64,000 nt of DNA from the NCBI RefSeq assembly GCF_019042215.1, contig NZ_JAHQCS010000121.1, positions 62,001 through 126,000 on the forward strand, written 5' to 3'. The stretch comes from Evansella tamaricis. GTDB lineage: Bacteria; Bacillota; Bacilli; Bacillales; Salisediminibacteriaceae. The notes under the pieces are model-generated. The model ran no database searches. It had not been told where the DNA came from and was given only the letters and a program-made list of their open reading frames with translations. Positions 9,050-17,755 of the stretch are shown here, one piece after another. Position numbers and translations under genes: made by a program. Positions within the stretch are counted from its first letter, which is position 1, and each line of letters opens with the position of its first letter.

Positions 9050-9901
9050 ATGAAAGTAGCAGTTAGAATTCTGTTTCTTCTTATGTTTTTGCTTGTTTTT
9101 TCAGGCTGTGAAATAGAAATTAATGTTAACGGTCCAAATGACCAGGGAACTGAGGAACAGGGAACTGAGGATGACGGAAATGACAATGGTGTAGATGACA
9201 GTACAAATGATGATGGAACAGATACCAATGGTGATGAAAATGGAATAGACGATGATGGTACAGATGGAAGTGACTCTGGAGATGATCCAAGCGATACCAA
9301 TGGTGACGCTAATGATAATGGTACCTCCAGTAATGACGATGAACCTTTTGAAGGAATTTCAGTAAAATCTTATTTACCAATGGAAGTTGGGTATGTTCAT
9401 AATGTTGGTGGAAATGTTCCCGATGGCTTTGGAGAATATGTGGAAGTGATTGGAGCTCAAAATGACTACTTTTTGGCTGTTGGAGGATCCACAGCCATGG
9501 GATTCTACCGTCTCTATCAAGTTAATGATCAAGAAGCGGTAATCTTATTCGAAGCTAATGAAGAACATGCTGAGTATCAAGATATTGAAGCTTACGTCTC
9601 AGGTGGAAATATGGATGAAGCAATAACTTATGCTATTGATAACTCCAACATGAATTTTGTTTTAATAAAAGGTCCTATTGAACCAGGAACAACATGGGAT
9701 GATGCGGTTATAATGGATACCCATGTCGTTGCCCTCCAGACTGATGATACCAGTGTAGATGCTCTCTTAGTCCAATATGATGACAGGGAAGAAAACAGGT
9801 ATTTTGAAGAGGGTGTCGGTTTAGTCGGTATCGTTCACTATTCTCAAGATGTGCAAGACTTGTTTGGTGAGGCCGTCTATGCGAAAAATATAGTGGATTA
9901 A
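9050..9901 (+). CDS. Lipoprotein with Asp/Asn/Gly-rich linker
   Basis: 283 aa. Type II signal peptide ending in the lipobox LVFSGC, so Cys20 is probably lipidated on the outer membrane face. Residues about 26-100 are a low-complexity linker of D, N, G, T and S, probably spanning the cell wall. The remaining 180 residues form a compact domain (SYLPMEVGYVHNVGG...), with no catalytic signature I recognise; the start recalls YycH/DUF-type secreted domains only loosely. GTGAGG ribosome site. Downstream is a family A repeat. Confidence 0.8.
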   Translation: MKVAVRILFLLMFLLVFSGCEIEINVNGPNDQGTEEQGTEDDGNDNGVDDSTNDDGTDTNGDENGIDDDGTDGSDSGDDPSDTNGDANDNGTSSNDDEPFEGISVKSYLPMEVGYVHNVGGNVPDGFGEYVEVIGAQNDYFLAVGGSTAMGFYRLYQVNDQEAVILFEANEEHAEYQDIEAYVSGGNMDEAITYAIDNSNMNFVLIKGPIEPGTTWDDAVIMDTHVVALQTDDTSVDALLVQYDDREENRYFEEGVGLVGIVHYSQDVQDLFGEAVYAKNIVD

Positions 9902-9948
9902 TTTAATGAATCAAGGTATGGATTAAGATAACAGATCGAAGCTAATTG

Positions 9949-10098
9949 AAGAGGCTGGGACATAACTAAAGTGTTTAATTGAAAATCCGAACAATACACA
10001 ACGATAGCGAAGTATATTTCCATAGCTAATGATTGGATCAATTATCAGTTCGTTCGGATTTTTCATTGATTAAAACACTTTTGTCCCAGCCTCTTTTT
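9949..10098 (+). repeat. Family A element, copy A1 (MITE-like hairpin)
   Basis: About 150 bp with terminal inverted repeats GAGGCTGGGACA / TGTCCCAGCCTC, continuing inward as AAAGTGTTTAAT.../...ATTAAAACACTTT and GAAAATCCGAAC/GTTCGGATTTTTC. Same orientation as copy A4; copies A2 and A5 are inverted. No open frame. Confidence 0.85.
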
Positions 10099-10911
10099 AA
10101 TAACCCATTTATAATGAAAGTAAGGTGTTTACTTGTCAGGTGCAAAACGTCAAATCGCAGACAAATTCACACGATAAATCACACATCTTTCGTAACTAAA
10201 TTCACATTGTAATTCCCATATTAAAAAGGCATGAAGTTCTTCGTGCCTTTGTTTTCATATTTGCTTATTTCACGAATCGTTTGTTGAAGTAAATGAGCTT
10301 TTCTTGTAAATTTGGTTATTAGATAAACTTGGCTCATCGCCAAGTCCATGTATCCCTATCCTTACCAGCAGAGAAATAAAATAAGCGGAAAATTTCCTTT
10401 TAAAATCAAAATTCACCTAATTTGGCGGCAAATAAGGGTAGTTTTTCCGCTTATGCCTAGAAAATTCCTCCTTTTTAAATAGATTCTAATCAATAAGCGG
10501 AATTTGTCCGTCTATTCAGACTATTTTTCGTGCCATTTATTAAATAAGTGGAATTTCTCCGTTTATTTATTCCATTGATTATTTCTCCTCGTTTCTTTCA
10601 TGACATTGTATGAAAGATTTTATATGTCTTATCATTTACTTTACTCTAATTATCCAATTCCTTCCCTTTCACACTAAAATTCACATAGCAACTCACATCA
10701 AAATCACAAGGGAAAAATATTTATTTCCACCTATGTGAATAGGGCTGTGACTTACTATGTGATTTCACATCTATTTAACAATAAAACACTGATATAACAA
10801 GAAAAAATCACATGTATTTCTGTTGTAAAATCGCATGTGATTTTGCTTGCGAATGGTTACTGTTTGCACCTCTGAAGTAAACCCGTTAATAATGAAAGTA
10901 AGGTGTTTTAC
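10099..10911. other. Gene-free region with direct repeats, hairpins and TCACA motifs
   Basis: No supportable gene on either strand. It contains a terminator-like hairpin at 10222-10254 (AAAGGCATGAAG/CTTCGTGCCTTT then GTTTT) with no gene in front of it, several AATAAGCGGAATTT-like words at 10380-10570, about ten TCACA/TGTGA words, a hairpin AAATCACATG/CATGTGATTT at 10803-10844, and two near-identical 33-nt direct repeats at its ends. This looks like the remains of deleted or inserted DNA rather than a regulatory region for one gene. Confidence 0.6.
10101..10135 (+). repeat. Direct repeat, left copy
   Basis: Contains ATAATGAAAGTAAGGTGTTT followed by ACTT, which recurs with two or three changes at 10878-10914. 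It sits directly behind the A1 element. Confidence 0.75.
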
Positions 10912-10914
10912 TTA
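10878..10914 (+). repeat. Direct repeat, right copy
   Basis: Contains AATAATGAAAGTAAGGTGTTT split here as AATAATGAAAG and TAAGGTGTTTTACTT. It overlaps the stop codon of the acidic-tail membrane protein gene, suggesting the left copy derives from the 3' end of that gene. Confidence 0.75.
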
Positions 10915-11451
10915 TGAAGACCCCTCATTTTTATTTGATCCTGAGGATTTATCTTCTTGGTTTTCTTCTCCTATTATGTCTGGTTTCACCACTTCATCAT
11001 CTGCTTTTCCTTCTGGTTCAGCAGAGGGTTCCATGTCAGACATTTCGTCAATTGTTTCAGATTGTTCCTTTTCAGACATTTCGTCAATCGTTTCAGGTTC
11101 CTCTATTTTGTCACTAGGTTCCGTTTCAACCTCGTCTTCCGTTTCTTCAACCTCATCTTCTGTTACCATCTTCTTTTTCTTTCGCCGGAAAGGCTTTCTA
11201 GCTGACATAATCACAAAGATAATCCCTGACAGACAAAACAGAACTATAGAGAAGAATATATAATGAATTAGCTCGTCAAACAGCATGATATTTTGATAAC
11301 TCCATACTGCCACTAAAACACTTCCAATAATCCCTAATAAACTAGGGATGTATTTTAAAATAACATACTTTGGGAATCGTAATAAAAATAACTCACTTAA
11401 AATATAAAGACCAATTACTATCCATAAAGCTACATAGTGTGGATTATTCAT
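10912..11451 (-). CDS. Membrane protein with long acidic C-terminal tail
   Basis: 179 aa. Three hydrophobic helices occupy residues about 5-82, followed by a basic patch RKPFRRKKKK and a roughly 85-residue disordered tail rich in Glu, Ser and Asp. The tail has an internal repeat: SEKEQSETIDEMS and SDMEPS around ETIDEMS words. AGGAGG lies 9 nt before ATG. About 40 nt downstream of the recombinase-like gene, so probably cotranscribed with it. No family recognised. Confidence 0.75.
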   Translation of the reverse strand: MNNPHYVALWIVIGLYILSELFLLRFPKYVILKYIPSLLGIIGSVLVAVWSYQNIMLFDELIHYIFFSIVLFCLSGIIFVIMSARKPFRRKKKKMVTEDEVEETEDEVETEPSDKIEEPETIDEMSEKEQSETIDEMSDMEPSAEPEGKADDEVVKPDIIGEENQEDKSSGSNKNEGSS

Positions 11452-11488
11452 TCTTTTGATCCTCCTGAAAAAAAATCATATTAGTCGT

Positions 11489-12616
11489 TTAAAAAAAGTT
11501 TCTATCTTTGAAATGGAAGCCAGACTTAATTATTTCAGTATTTTTTAGAGTCTCTACGGGAAATGATTCCCTTACCATCACTTCCTGAAGGGCACTTGGT
11601 GTCATGCGGAGATAACTATCCGTAACAAACATCGCTTCATTAAATCCATAGTCGCCTCTTTTTCTTTCAAACACCATAATCTTCTTCCACTCAGTAATCT
11701 TTCTGGCAATTGCATCGGCTTCCTCTTCCAAATCTTCCACTATTTCTTCCTCAGTTTCTTCCCCATTCAACTCAATCTGCTGGATTTTATCCTCTATACC
11801 TAATTGCTCAGACAATAGGGATTCAATTCTCTCCAGTTTCTCTTGAAGCCCTAGATTTAGAAACTCTCTCATTTCTTTATCTGAAAGAAGTTCATTAATC
11901 CCTTTCCCGGCAAAATTAATCTCATTCATCATTCTTCGACTATAGATGAATGCATCATATTTTTCCCTGTAATTACAATATTCTTGGAGGATTGAAGCCA
12001 AATTTTCAGAAAGTAAAACTTCTTTTTTTCCCACATTTAGTGTCCCGCCCTGATAGTCTTTAAGATTTAAGTGAATGACATCCTCACCATCCAAATTCGT
12101 TTCTGCCAGTAATCTAAACAACAAGTAATTTCTCCATGAATCCCTTAATTTATCATATGGTAATTGTGAAGAATCTTCTAAAGATGTTACTTCTGTCTGT
12201 AAATCAAGTTCTTCAGAGAACTCCTTCACTTTTAGAAAAAGTACGTTTTCTGTATGTATTAAGTCACTTTCATTTTCCACATGGGGTACTTCATCCAAAA
12301 ATACCTTTGGGATCTTCAGTTTTTCCTTCTCCACATTCTTTTCAATAAATTCGGAAAACAATAATAAAATATCTACAAACTTTTTAATAGAAGCTGCACT
12401 TTGATTGTTTGAGGAAAGTTGATTAATATAATCATTTATACTTTCTTCATTATAATCTGAATAATTCTCTGATTGAGAAGTAGATAAATATTGAAAAAAT
12501 CGATCCATAGCGTAGTACCACGTGCGATCAGCATTTATATTTCGTCTTAATAACATACTTTCCATAAAGTTGCCGAGCTGTGTTTGAACCAACAACTTTG
12601 TAGTGTCATCCGTCAA
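11489..12616 (-). CDS. Tyrosine-recombinase-like protein, catalytically degenerate
   Basis: 375 aa from a TTG start with GGGGAGGAG 6 nt upstream; the longer frame starting at 12700 has no ribosome site. The N-terminal 100 residues look like a core-binding (SAM-like) domain: helices ending YLSTSQSENYSDYNEESIND. Then LLFRLLAETNLDGEDVIHLNLKDYQGG aligns in pattern with the start of the integrase catalytic domain (normally TGLRxxExxxLxxxDI), but the catalytic arginine position is replaced (ETNLDGEDV). The HxxR and final tyrosine boxes are not seen. The C-terminal half is acidic coiled coil (EETEEEIVEDLEEEAD). Probably a DNA-binding or structural derivative. Family assignment is inference. Confidence 0.6.
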   Translation of the reverse strand: MTDDTTKLLVQTQLGNFMESMLLRRNINADRTWYYAMDRFFQYLSTSQSENYSDYNEESINDYINQLSSNNQSAASIKKFVDILLLFSEFIEKNVEKEKLKIPKVFLDEVPHVENESDLIHTENVLFLKVKEFSEELDLQTEVTSLEDSSQLPYDKLRDSWRNYLLFRLLAETNLDGEDVIHLNLKDYQGGTLNVGKKEVLLSENLASILQEYCNYREKYDAFIYSRRMMNEINFAGKGINELLSDKEMREFLNLGLQEKLERIESLLSEQLGIEDKIQQIELNGEETEEEIVEDLEEEADAIARKITEWKKIMVFERKRGDYGFNEAMFVTDSYLRMTPSALQEVMVRESFPVETLKNTEIIKSGFHFKDRNFF

Positions 12617-12760
12617 GTGATTCTCCTCCCCACGTAAAATATGTCCAGTACAGTATAATCGTTGGAATACAACATAAGTGTTTGTTATAGTTTTCAACAT
12701 AGAAAAGAGTTTTCCTGCAAAAAAGCGGAATAATTAGTATAAATGATAGTTATAATCTGA

Positions 12761-12901
12761 AAGAGGCTGGTCACAAGTGGTATTCAATGAAAAATCCCAA
12801 CGAAATGATAGGTAATGCAATCATTAGCTACGGAAATATCCTTCGCTGTGATTGTTATTGTTCGGATTTTCAATTAAACACGTTATTTGTGTCCCAGCCT
12901 C
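12761..12901 (-). repeat. Family A element, copy A2
   Basis: About 141 bp between AAGAGGCTGG and GTCCCAGCCTC. Its reverse complement aligns with A1 over its whole length, including GTGTTTAATTGAAAATCCGA and AGCTAATGATTG. It lies between prs and the recombinase-like gene and may serve as a terminator. Confidence 0.85.
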
Positions 12902-12941
12902 AAAAAATCTCAGTTTTTAAAGTAACTATTTATTTCCTCTA

Positions 12942-13895
12942 TTAAAACAACGTACTAACTGATTCGTTATTTTGTACTTTCATGATCATTTCGGCAAGCA
13001 GTGGTGCAATAGAAAGGGTAGTGATCTTTTCAATTTTTTTACTTTCTGGAAGATGTAGAGTATTAGTGGTAACAAGTTCTTTTATTTGCGATTCTTGAAT
13101 ACGTTTTGCCGCCGGGTCAGATAAGACGGGGTGTGTACAGCAACCATACACCTCAATTGCCCCTTTTTCTATTAACACTTTGGATGCGGTCGTAACTGTT
13201 CTTGCTGTATCCACCATATCATCTATAATAATAGCCCTTTTTCCTGCCACTTCTCCCATGATATCTGTAGAATCATGGAAATTTGACCCTGATCTGCGGT
13301 TACGGTCTATTAAGGCGATCGGGGCATCCAAAATATTTGCCAACTTCCTCGCCCTGACAACTCCATTATTCTCAGGAGCAACAACTACCACATCTTCTAA
13401 TTGTTTTTCTATAAAATACTTTGACAAAATTGGAATGGCCAAAAGTTGATCCACAGGAATATTAAAAAAACCTTGAACTTGTGGCGCATGAAGATCAACG
13501 GTAATAACACGTGAAGCCCCTGCAGTTTCCAGTAAATTTGCTATTAATTTCGCTGTAATTGGTTCCCGGGAACGTGCTTTCCGGTCTTGTCTGGAGTAGC
13601 CAAAATAAGGAATGACACAGTTTATTGTCTTTGCAGATGCCCGTTTCATGGCATCGATCATGATCAAGAGTTCCATGAGATAATCGTTCCCTGGCTGAGC
13701 CGTTGTTTGAACTAAGTATACGTCGCAACCGCGGATACTTTCCTCAATATTCATTTGAATTTCACCGTCACTGAATCTTTTAATTGAACTTTTCCCCATC
13801 TCTATTCCTATATTCTTCACTATTTCAGTGGCTAATGGAACATTGGAATTCAATGAAAAAACCTTCATTTTCGAGGTACTCTTGTATGAAGACAT
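12942..13895 (-). CDS. prs: Ribose-phosphate pyrophosphokinase (divergent paralogue)
   Basis: 317 aa, full length for class I PRPP synthetase, which makes PRPP from ribose-5-phosphate and ATP. Conserved parts: the ATP loop [16 protein letters not shown] (98-113), VDLHAPQ (133-139) and the C-terminal SV..LF. Differences from the usual Bacillus enzyme: the PRPP-binding loop reads DDMVDTART (225-233) where DDIIDTAGT is normal, and PENNG replaces PDHGG (174-178). It stands alone rather than behind glmU, so it is probably a second copy. ATG 13895 follows GGAGGG by 8 nt. Activity is likely but not certain given the loop change. Confidence 0.88.
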   Translation of the reverse strand: MSSYKSTSKMKVFSLNSNVPLATEIVKNIGIEMGKSSIKRFSDGEIQMNIEESIRGCDVYLVQTTAQPGNDYLMELLIMIDAMKRASAKTINCVIPYFGYSRQDRKARSREPITAKLIANLLETAGASRVITVDLHAPQVQGFFNIPVDQLLAIPILSKYFIEKQLEDVVVVAPENNGVVRARKLANILDAPIALIDRNRRSGSNFHDSTDIMGEVAGKRAIIIDDMVDTARTVTTASKVLIEKGAIEVYGCCTHPVLSDPAAKRIQESQIKELVTTNTLHLPESKKIEKITTLSIAPLLAEMIMKVQNNESVSTLF

Positions 13896-14083
13896 TTGAA
13901 ACCCTCCGATATAAAATTAAACTTAAACACATTATGTACTCTATAGGACTTTGTTTACTCTATTTATTTTGCTCTAACTCCAACACAATCATCCCATGAA
14001 AATCATCACTCTTAATTTGTAATTGTATCATATGAAGAAGTGTTATGGGTATGGAAACAACTTAGAAGTTACTGTCATAATAG

Positions 14084-15097
14084 TTATTTTGGAATCTCTA
14101 ATACTAATTTTCCAAATTGGTTTCCCGCTTCCATATATTCATGGGCTTCGGAAATTTGACTAAGTGGGAATACATGATCAATCACTGGATGAATTTCATA
14201 TTTTTCGTAAAAATCCAGCATTTCATTAAATTCCCGTGGTGTTCCCATCGTAGTCCCCAAAATATCCAATTGCTTCAAGAAAACGATAGGCATTAATACA
14301 TTAGGTACCAATCCTGTCGTTGCTCCGAAAGTAACAATTCTACTTCCTGGTTTCGCTAAGGAGATTAACTGATTAAAGGTATCTCCCCCAATCGTATCCA
14401 CACTAAGGTCAACGCCACCATTAATCATTTCTTTTAATTCCTTCCCCCAATTTTCCGAGGTCCGATAATTTACTCCACCTTCTGCACCAAGTTCCATTGC
14501 TTTTGTTATTTTTTTATCATCACCTGAAGTTACGAAAACACGAGCACCAACTGCAACTGCCATTTGTAACAGAAAAGTGGCTACACCGCCTCCTATTCCC
14601 GGTATCAACACCGTCTCTCCCGATTGTAACTTCCCTCTAGTAAACAAGGCACGATACGCTGTTAACCCACCTAAAGGAATTGCTGCTGCTTCTTTACTAC
14701 TCAAATAAGCTGGTTTAGGGAAAACATTTTCTGCAAGTACTTTTATGTACTGAGCATGGGTTCCATCAACCGGGTTGCCCAGAATGGTAAATTCCTTTGC
14801 GGGGAATTTAGGATTATCTCCCCAATTTAAAGCTGGATTAATCACCACTTCCTCACCAACCTTTAATCCCTCAACACCTTCACCAATTTCTACAATTTCA
14901 CCTGCTCCATCAGAACCTGGTATAGCAGGAAATTTCACACCTGGGTACTGACCTTTTCTGACGAAAATATCCCTGCGATTCATACCTGCAAAATCTAATC
15001 GGATCACTACTTCGCCAAAACTCGCTGCCGGTTGTGGAACATCTTTGTATTCTAAGGTTTCTAATCCACCTGTTTCTTTTATCACAATTGCTTTCAT
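14084..15097 (-). CDS. Zinc-type/quinone-reductase-like medium-chain dehydrogenase (YogA-like)
   Basis: 337-aa MDR superfamily oxidoreductase. The N-terminal GroES-like domain contains GMNRRDIFVRKGQYP and PGSDGAGEIVEIG; the NAD(P)-binding Rossmann domain contains the glycine motif GIGGGVATFLLQMA and TSGDDKKI. The catalytic zinc cysteine is replaced (GMNRRD) and the structural zinc cysteines are absent, which points to an NADPH:quinone or enoyl reductase rather than a zinc alcohol dehydrogenase. GGGAGG lies upstream of ATG. Monocistronic. Confidence 0.88.
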   Translation of the reverse strand: MKAIVIKETGGLETLEYKDVPQPAASFGEVVIRLDFAGMNRRDIFVRKGQYPGVKFPAIPGSDGAGEIVEIGEGVEGLKVGEEVVINPALNWGDNPKFPAKEFTILGNPVDGTHAQYIKVLAENVFPKPAYLSSKEAAAIPLGGLTAYRALFTRGKLQSGETVLIPGIGGGVATFLLQMAVAVGARVFVTSGDDKKITKAMELGAEGGVNYRTSENWGKELKEMINGGVDLSVDTIGGDTFNQLISLAKPGSRIVTFGATTGLVPNVLMPIVFLKQLDILGTTMGTPREFNEMLDFYEKYEIHPVIDHVFPLSQISEAHEYMEAGNQFGKLVLEIPK

Positions 15098-15209
15098 ACA
15101 ACATTAACCTCCCTCATTATAATATTAACTTTCAAAACCTATTCTAACACAAGACCCACATTTGTTTTTTCCTGTGTTAAAATTATAATCATACTCTATA
15201 CGTTAGAAG

Positions 15210-16013
15210 GTGAGTCACATCATAAACGAGAAAAAAATCATTCTAGAAATGAAAAACTTAACAAAGGATTTCGGAAGTAAACGTGTTTTAACAGGTGTTG
15301 ATCTAAAAGTCCATGAGGGTGAGATCATCGGTTATATTGGACCAAACGGTGCTGGCAAGAGTACCACGGTGAAAATAATGTTAGGCCTTATTGATGATTA
15401 TTTTGGAGATGTATCCATCTTTGGACAAGATATAGCGAACGGTGATTCCACTTATAAAAGACGGATAGGCTATGTTCCAGAAACTGCCGACCTTTACGAA
15501 AACTTGACTGCAAAAGAGTACATCACATTTATAGGGGAACTTTATGGGATTGAACCAGAAATAGTGGAACAAAAAGCAAAAAAGATGGTTCAATTATTTG
15601 GAATTGAGGATGTCTATCATTCCAGAATATCTTCTTTTTCAAAAGGGATGAAGCAAAAGGTATTAATCATTTCAAGTCTGATACATAATCCGGACCTATT
15701 GTTCCTTGACGAACCATTAAGTGGTTTAGATGCCAATAGTGTCATGGTAGTGAAAGAGATTTTGGCAAAACTAGCTGCAGATGGAAAAACAATTTTCTAC
15801 TCTTCTCATATTATGGAGGTTGTGGAAAAAATCAGTCATCGAATCATTCTATTAGCAGACGGAAAACTTGTTGCGGATGGTAGTTTCGAAGAATTAAGAG
15901 AAAAGAATATGGAAGGTTCTCTTGAGGAGATCTTCAACCAACTCACGGGTTTTGATAAACACAAAGCAATTGCAGAAGAATTCGTCTCCGTGGTTCAAAG
16001 GGACGTGACATAA
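15210..16013 (+). CDS. ABC exporter ATP-binding protein
   Basis: 267 aa. Walker A GPNGAGKST, Q-loop, signature SSFSKGMKQKV (a DrrA/CcmA-type variant of LSGGQ), Walker B LLFLDEPLSGLD and the H-loop SSHIMEVVEK. It pairs with the permease 3 nt downstream to form a YthP/YthQ-like exporter; substrate unknown. Start uncertain: GTG 15210 overlaps the best ribosome site (AAGGTGAG at 15205-15212). The next in-frame ATG (15249) has none, so a non-standard ATC/ATA at 15219-15222 is also possible. Confidence 0.88.
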   Translation: MSHIINEKKIILEMKNLTKDFGSKRVLTGVDLKVHEGEIIGYIGPNGAGKSTTVKIMLGLIDDYFGDVSIFGQDIANGDSTYKRRIGYVPETADLYENLTAKEYITFIGELYGIEPEIVEQKAKKMVQLFGIEDVYHSRISSFSKGMKQKVLIISSLIHNPDLLFLDEPLSGLDANSVMVVKEILAKLAADGKTIFYSSHIMEVVEKISHRIILLADGKLVADGSFEELREKNMEGSLEEIFNQLTGFDKHKAIAEEFVSVVQRDVT

Positions 16014-16016
16014 TTC

Positions 16017-17633
16017 ATGCATGATTTTAAGACACTCCGTATATTAGATTCTTTTCAATCTCTCTTTTTAAAATTTGGGATTAACTACCCTGTCATGAGA
16101 AAAATCCTCCAACTAAAATTAACGATGGATCGACGTCGAGTACCTACAGTCTTTAACGACTTCGGGAAAAAGAAAGAGGATGACTCTAATCAGTTTATAA
16201 AATCCCTATGGGTATATGGTTTAATCGGGCTTATTCTCATTCCGTTTCTTTTCATAACAGATAGTTATATTTTTTCCATCAGTATCTTTTTTGGTATTCT
16301 AATGTTTATTTTAATGACTTCGATGATTTCTGATTTCTCACAGGTTCTCCTTGATATTAGGGATAAAAACATACTAAGTTCAAAACCGGTTGATAAACGG
16401 ACCATTAATGCAGCGAAGATAGTTCATATCAGTATATACATGTTTCTGTTAACCTTTACAATTACAGCAATTCCACTTATTGTCAGTCTATTTGCAAGGG
16501 GCATACTATTTTTCCTTTTATTATTAGGTCAAATCATTCTTGTGGACTTATTAATTGTAGTGGCCACTGCTCTCCTTTATTTACTTATTCTTCGTTTTTT
16601 TGATGGAGAAAAACTAAAAGATATCATTAATTATGTTCAAATACTTCTGTCTGCTTCCATTGTGATTGGTTATCAAGTTGTCATCCGATCGTTTGGAATA
16701 GTTGATCTGGATATTATTTTCGATCCTGTATGGTGGCATATTGTCATCCCACCCATTTGGTATGGTGCCTTATTTGAATTACTTTTCGGTGGAAATATGA
16801 GTGAATACTTTATTCTATTTTCCGTTTTAGCTTGTGTTTTACCATTCGTTTCTATTTTTATCTACATTAAATCCATTCCGGCATTTGAACGGAATTTAGA
16901 AAAACTGACGAACCAATCTTCCTCGAAAAAGAAAGGTTTTAGTCCAATTTCAAGATGGTTAGCCAAAACCGTTTGTGCCACAAGGGAAGAACGAACTTTT
17001 TATCAGTTTGCAAGAACCATGATGAAAAATGAAAGACAGTTTAAACTAAAAGTATATCCGTCTTTTGGATTTTCAATTATCTTTCCTTTTCTAATTATCT
17101 TAACAGAGCTTGGAACGAGATCTTTGGAAGAGATTGGGCAAGGCAGAACCTATTTTTCAATTTATTTATCAACACTGATGATTTCTACCATCATACTAAT
17201 GCTACGATATTCCGAGTACGCAAAAGGGGCCTGGATTTATAAGGCCATACCAATCAAAGATACAGGTGCGATTTATAAAGGAACTTTAAAAGCATTTATG
17301 ATCCATCTTTATCTTCCAATGTTCACCATAATGAGTATTCTGCTAATGCTTATTTTTTCCACAAATATTATTTGGGATATCATTGTAGTTTGGTTCTCAT
17401 CGTCCATCCATGTTATTATATGTTTCAAGATGGTAAATGGAGGAAGAATGTTTTTCGCAGAACGTTTCGAAATGGCACAACAGCAAGATGGATGGCTGAT
17501 TTTCGCATCTTTTCTCCCACTCGTTGGATTATTCGGAATTCATTTTGGATTATCATTTATTGATTACGGGACAATCATTTATGGGGGTATATTAATTATT
17601 ATCAATTTCATATTGTGGAAAAAAGTATTTTAG
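16017..17633 (+). CDS. ABC exporter permease, large single-chain
   Basis: 538 aa with about 12 hydrophobic segments in two groups separated by a hydrophilic region (about residues 290-345, SSSKKKGFSP...RTMMKNERQF). It begins 3 nt after the ATPase stop with no strong ribosome site of its own, suggesting translational coupling. The length and layout match the single-polypeptide permeases that work with CcmA-type ATPases in Bacillaceae. It ends at a strong terminator. Confidence 0.85.
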   Translation: MHDFKTLRILDSFQSLFLKFGINYPVMRKILQLKLTMDRRRVPTVFNDFGKKKEDDSNQFIKSLWVYGLIGLILIPFLFITDSYIFSISIFFGILMFILMTSMISDFSQVLLDIRDKNILSSKPVDKRTINAAKIVHISIYMFLLTFTITAIPLIVSLFARGILFFLLLLGQIILVDLLIVVATALLYLLILRFFDGEKLKDIINYVQILLSASIVIGYQVVIRSFGIVDLDIIFDPVWWHIVIPPIWYGALFELLFGGNMSEYFILFSVLACVLPFVSIFIYIKSIPAFERNLEKLTNQSSSKKKGFSPISRWLAKTVCATREERTFYQFARTMMKNERQFKLKVYPSFGFSIIFPFLIILTELGTRSLEEIGQGRTYFSIYLSTLMISTIILMLRYSEYAKGAWIYKAIPIKDTGAIYKGTLKAFMIHLYLPMFTIMSILLMLIFSTNIIWDIIVVWFSSSIHVIICFKMVNGGRMFFAERFEMAQQQDGWLIFASFLPLVGLFGIHFGLSFIDYGTIIYGGILIIINFILWKKVF

Positions 17634-17638
17634 AAATT

Positions 17639-17673
17639 GGCACCAGATCAGGATATGCATCTGGTGCCCTTTT
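17639..17673 (+). terminator. Intrinsic terminator of the ABC exporter operon
   Basis: Perfect 10-bp stem GGCACCAGAT/ATCTGGTGCC, 10-nt loop, then CTTTT, 5 nt after the permease stop codon. Confidence 0.88.
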
Positions 17674-17702
17674 CTATTCTACTATTCTTTTATAGTATGA
17701 AA

Positions 17703-17744
17703 AGAGGTTGCAATAAAAACTTTAATGATGTCCCAGCCTCTTCT
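17703..17744. repeat. Family A remnant, copy A3
   Basis: Only the ends of the family A element remain: AAGAGGTTG...ACTTTAATGATGTCCCAGCCTCTT. It lies downstream of the endoglucanase gene on its strand and can still form a hairpin. Confidence 0.7.
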
Positions 17745-17755
17745 CAAAACTATGT

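Noticed and set aside
10847-11263. Plus-strand Ser-rich frame opposite the acidic-tail protein
   Set aside because: It is the mirror of the Glu-rich tail codons; no ribosome site and no domain.
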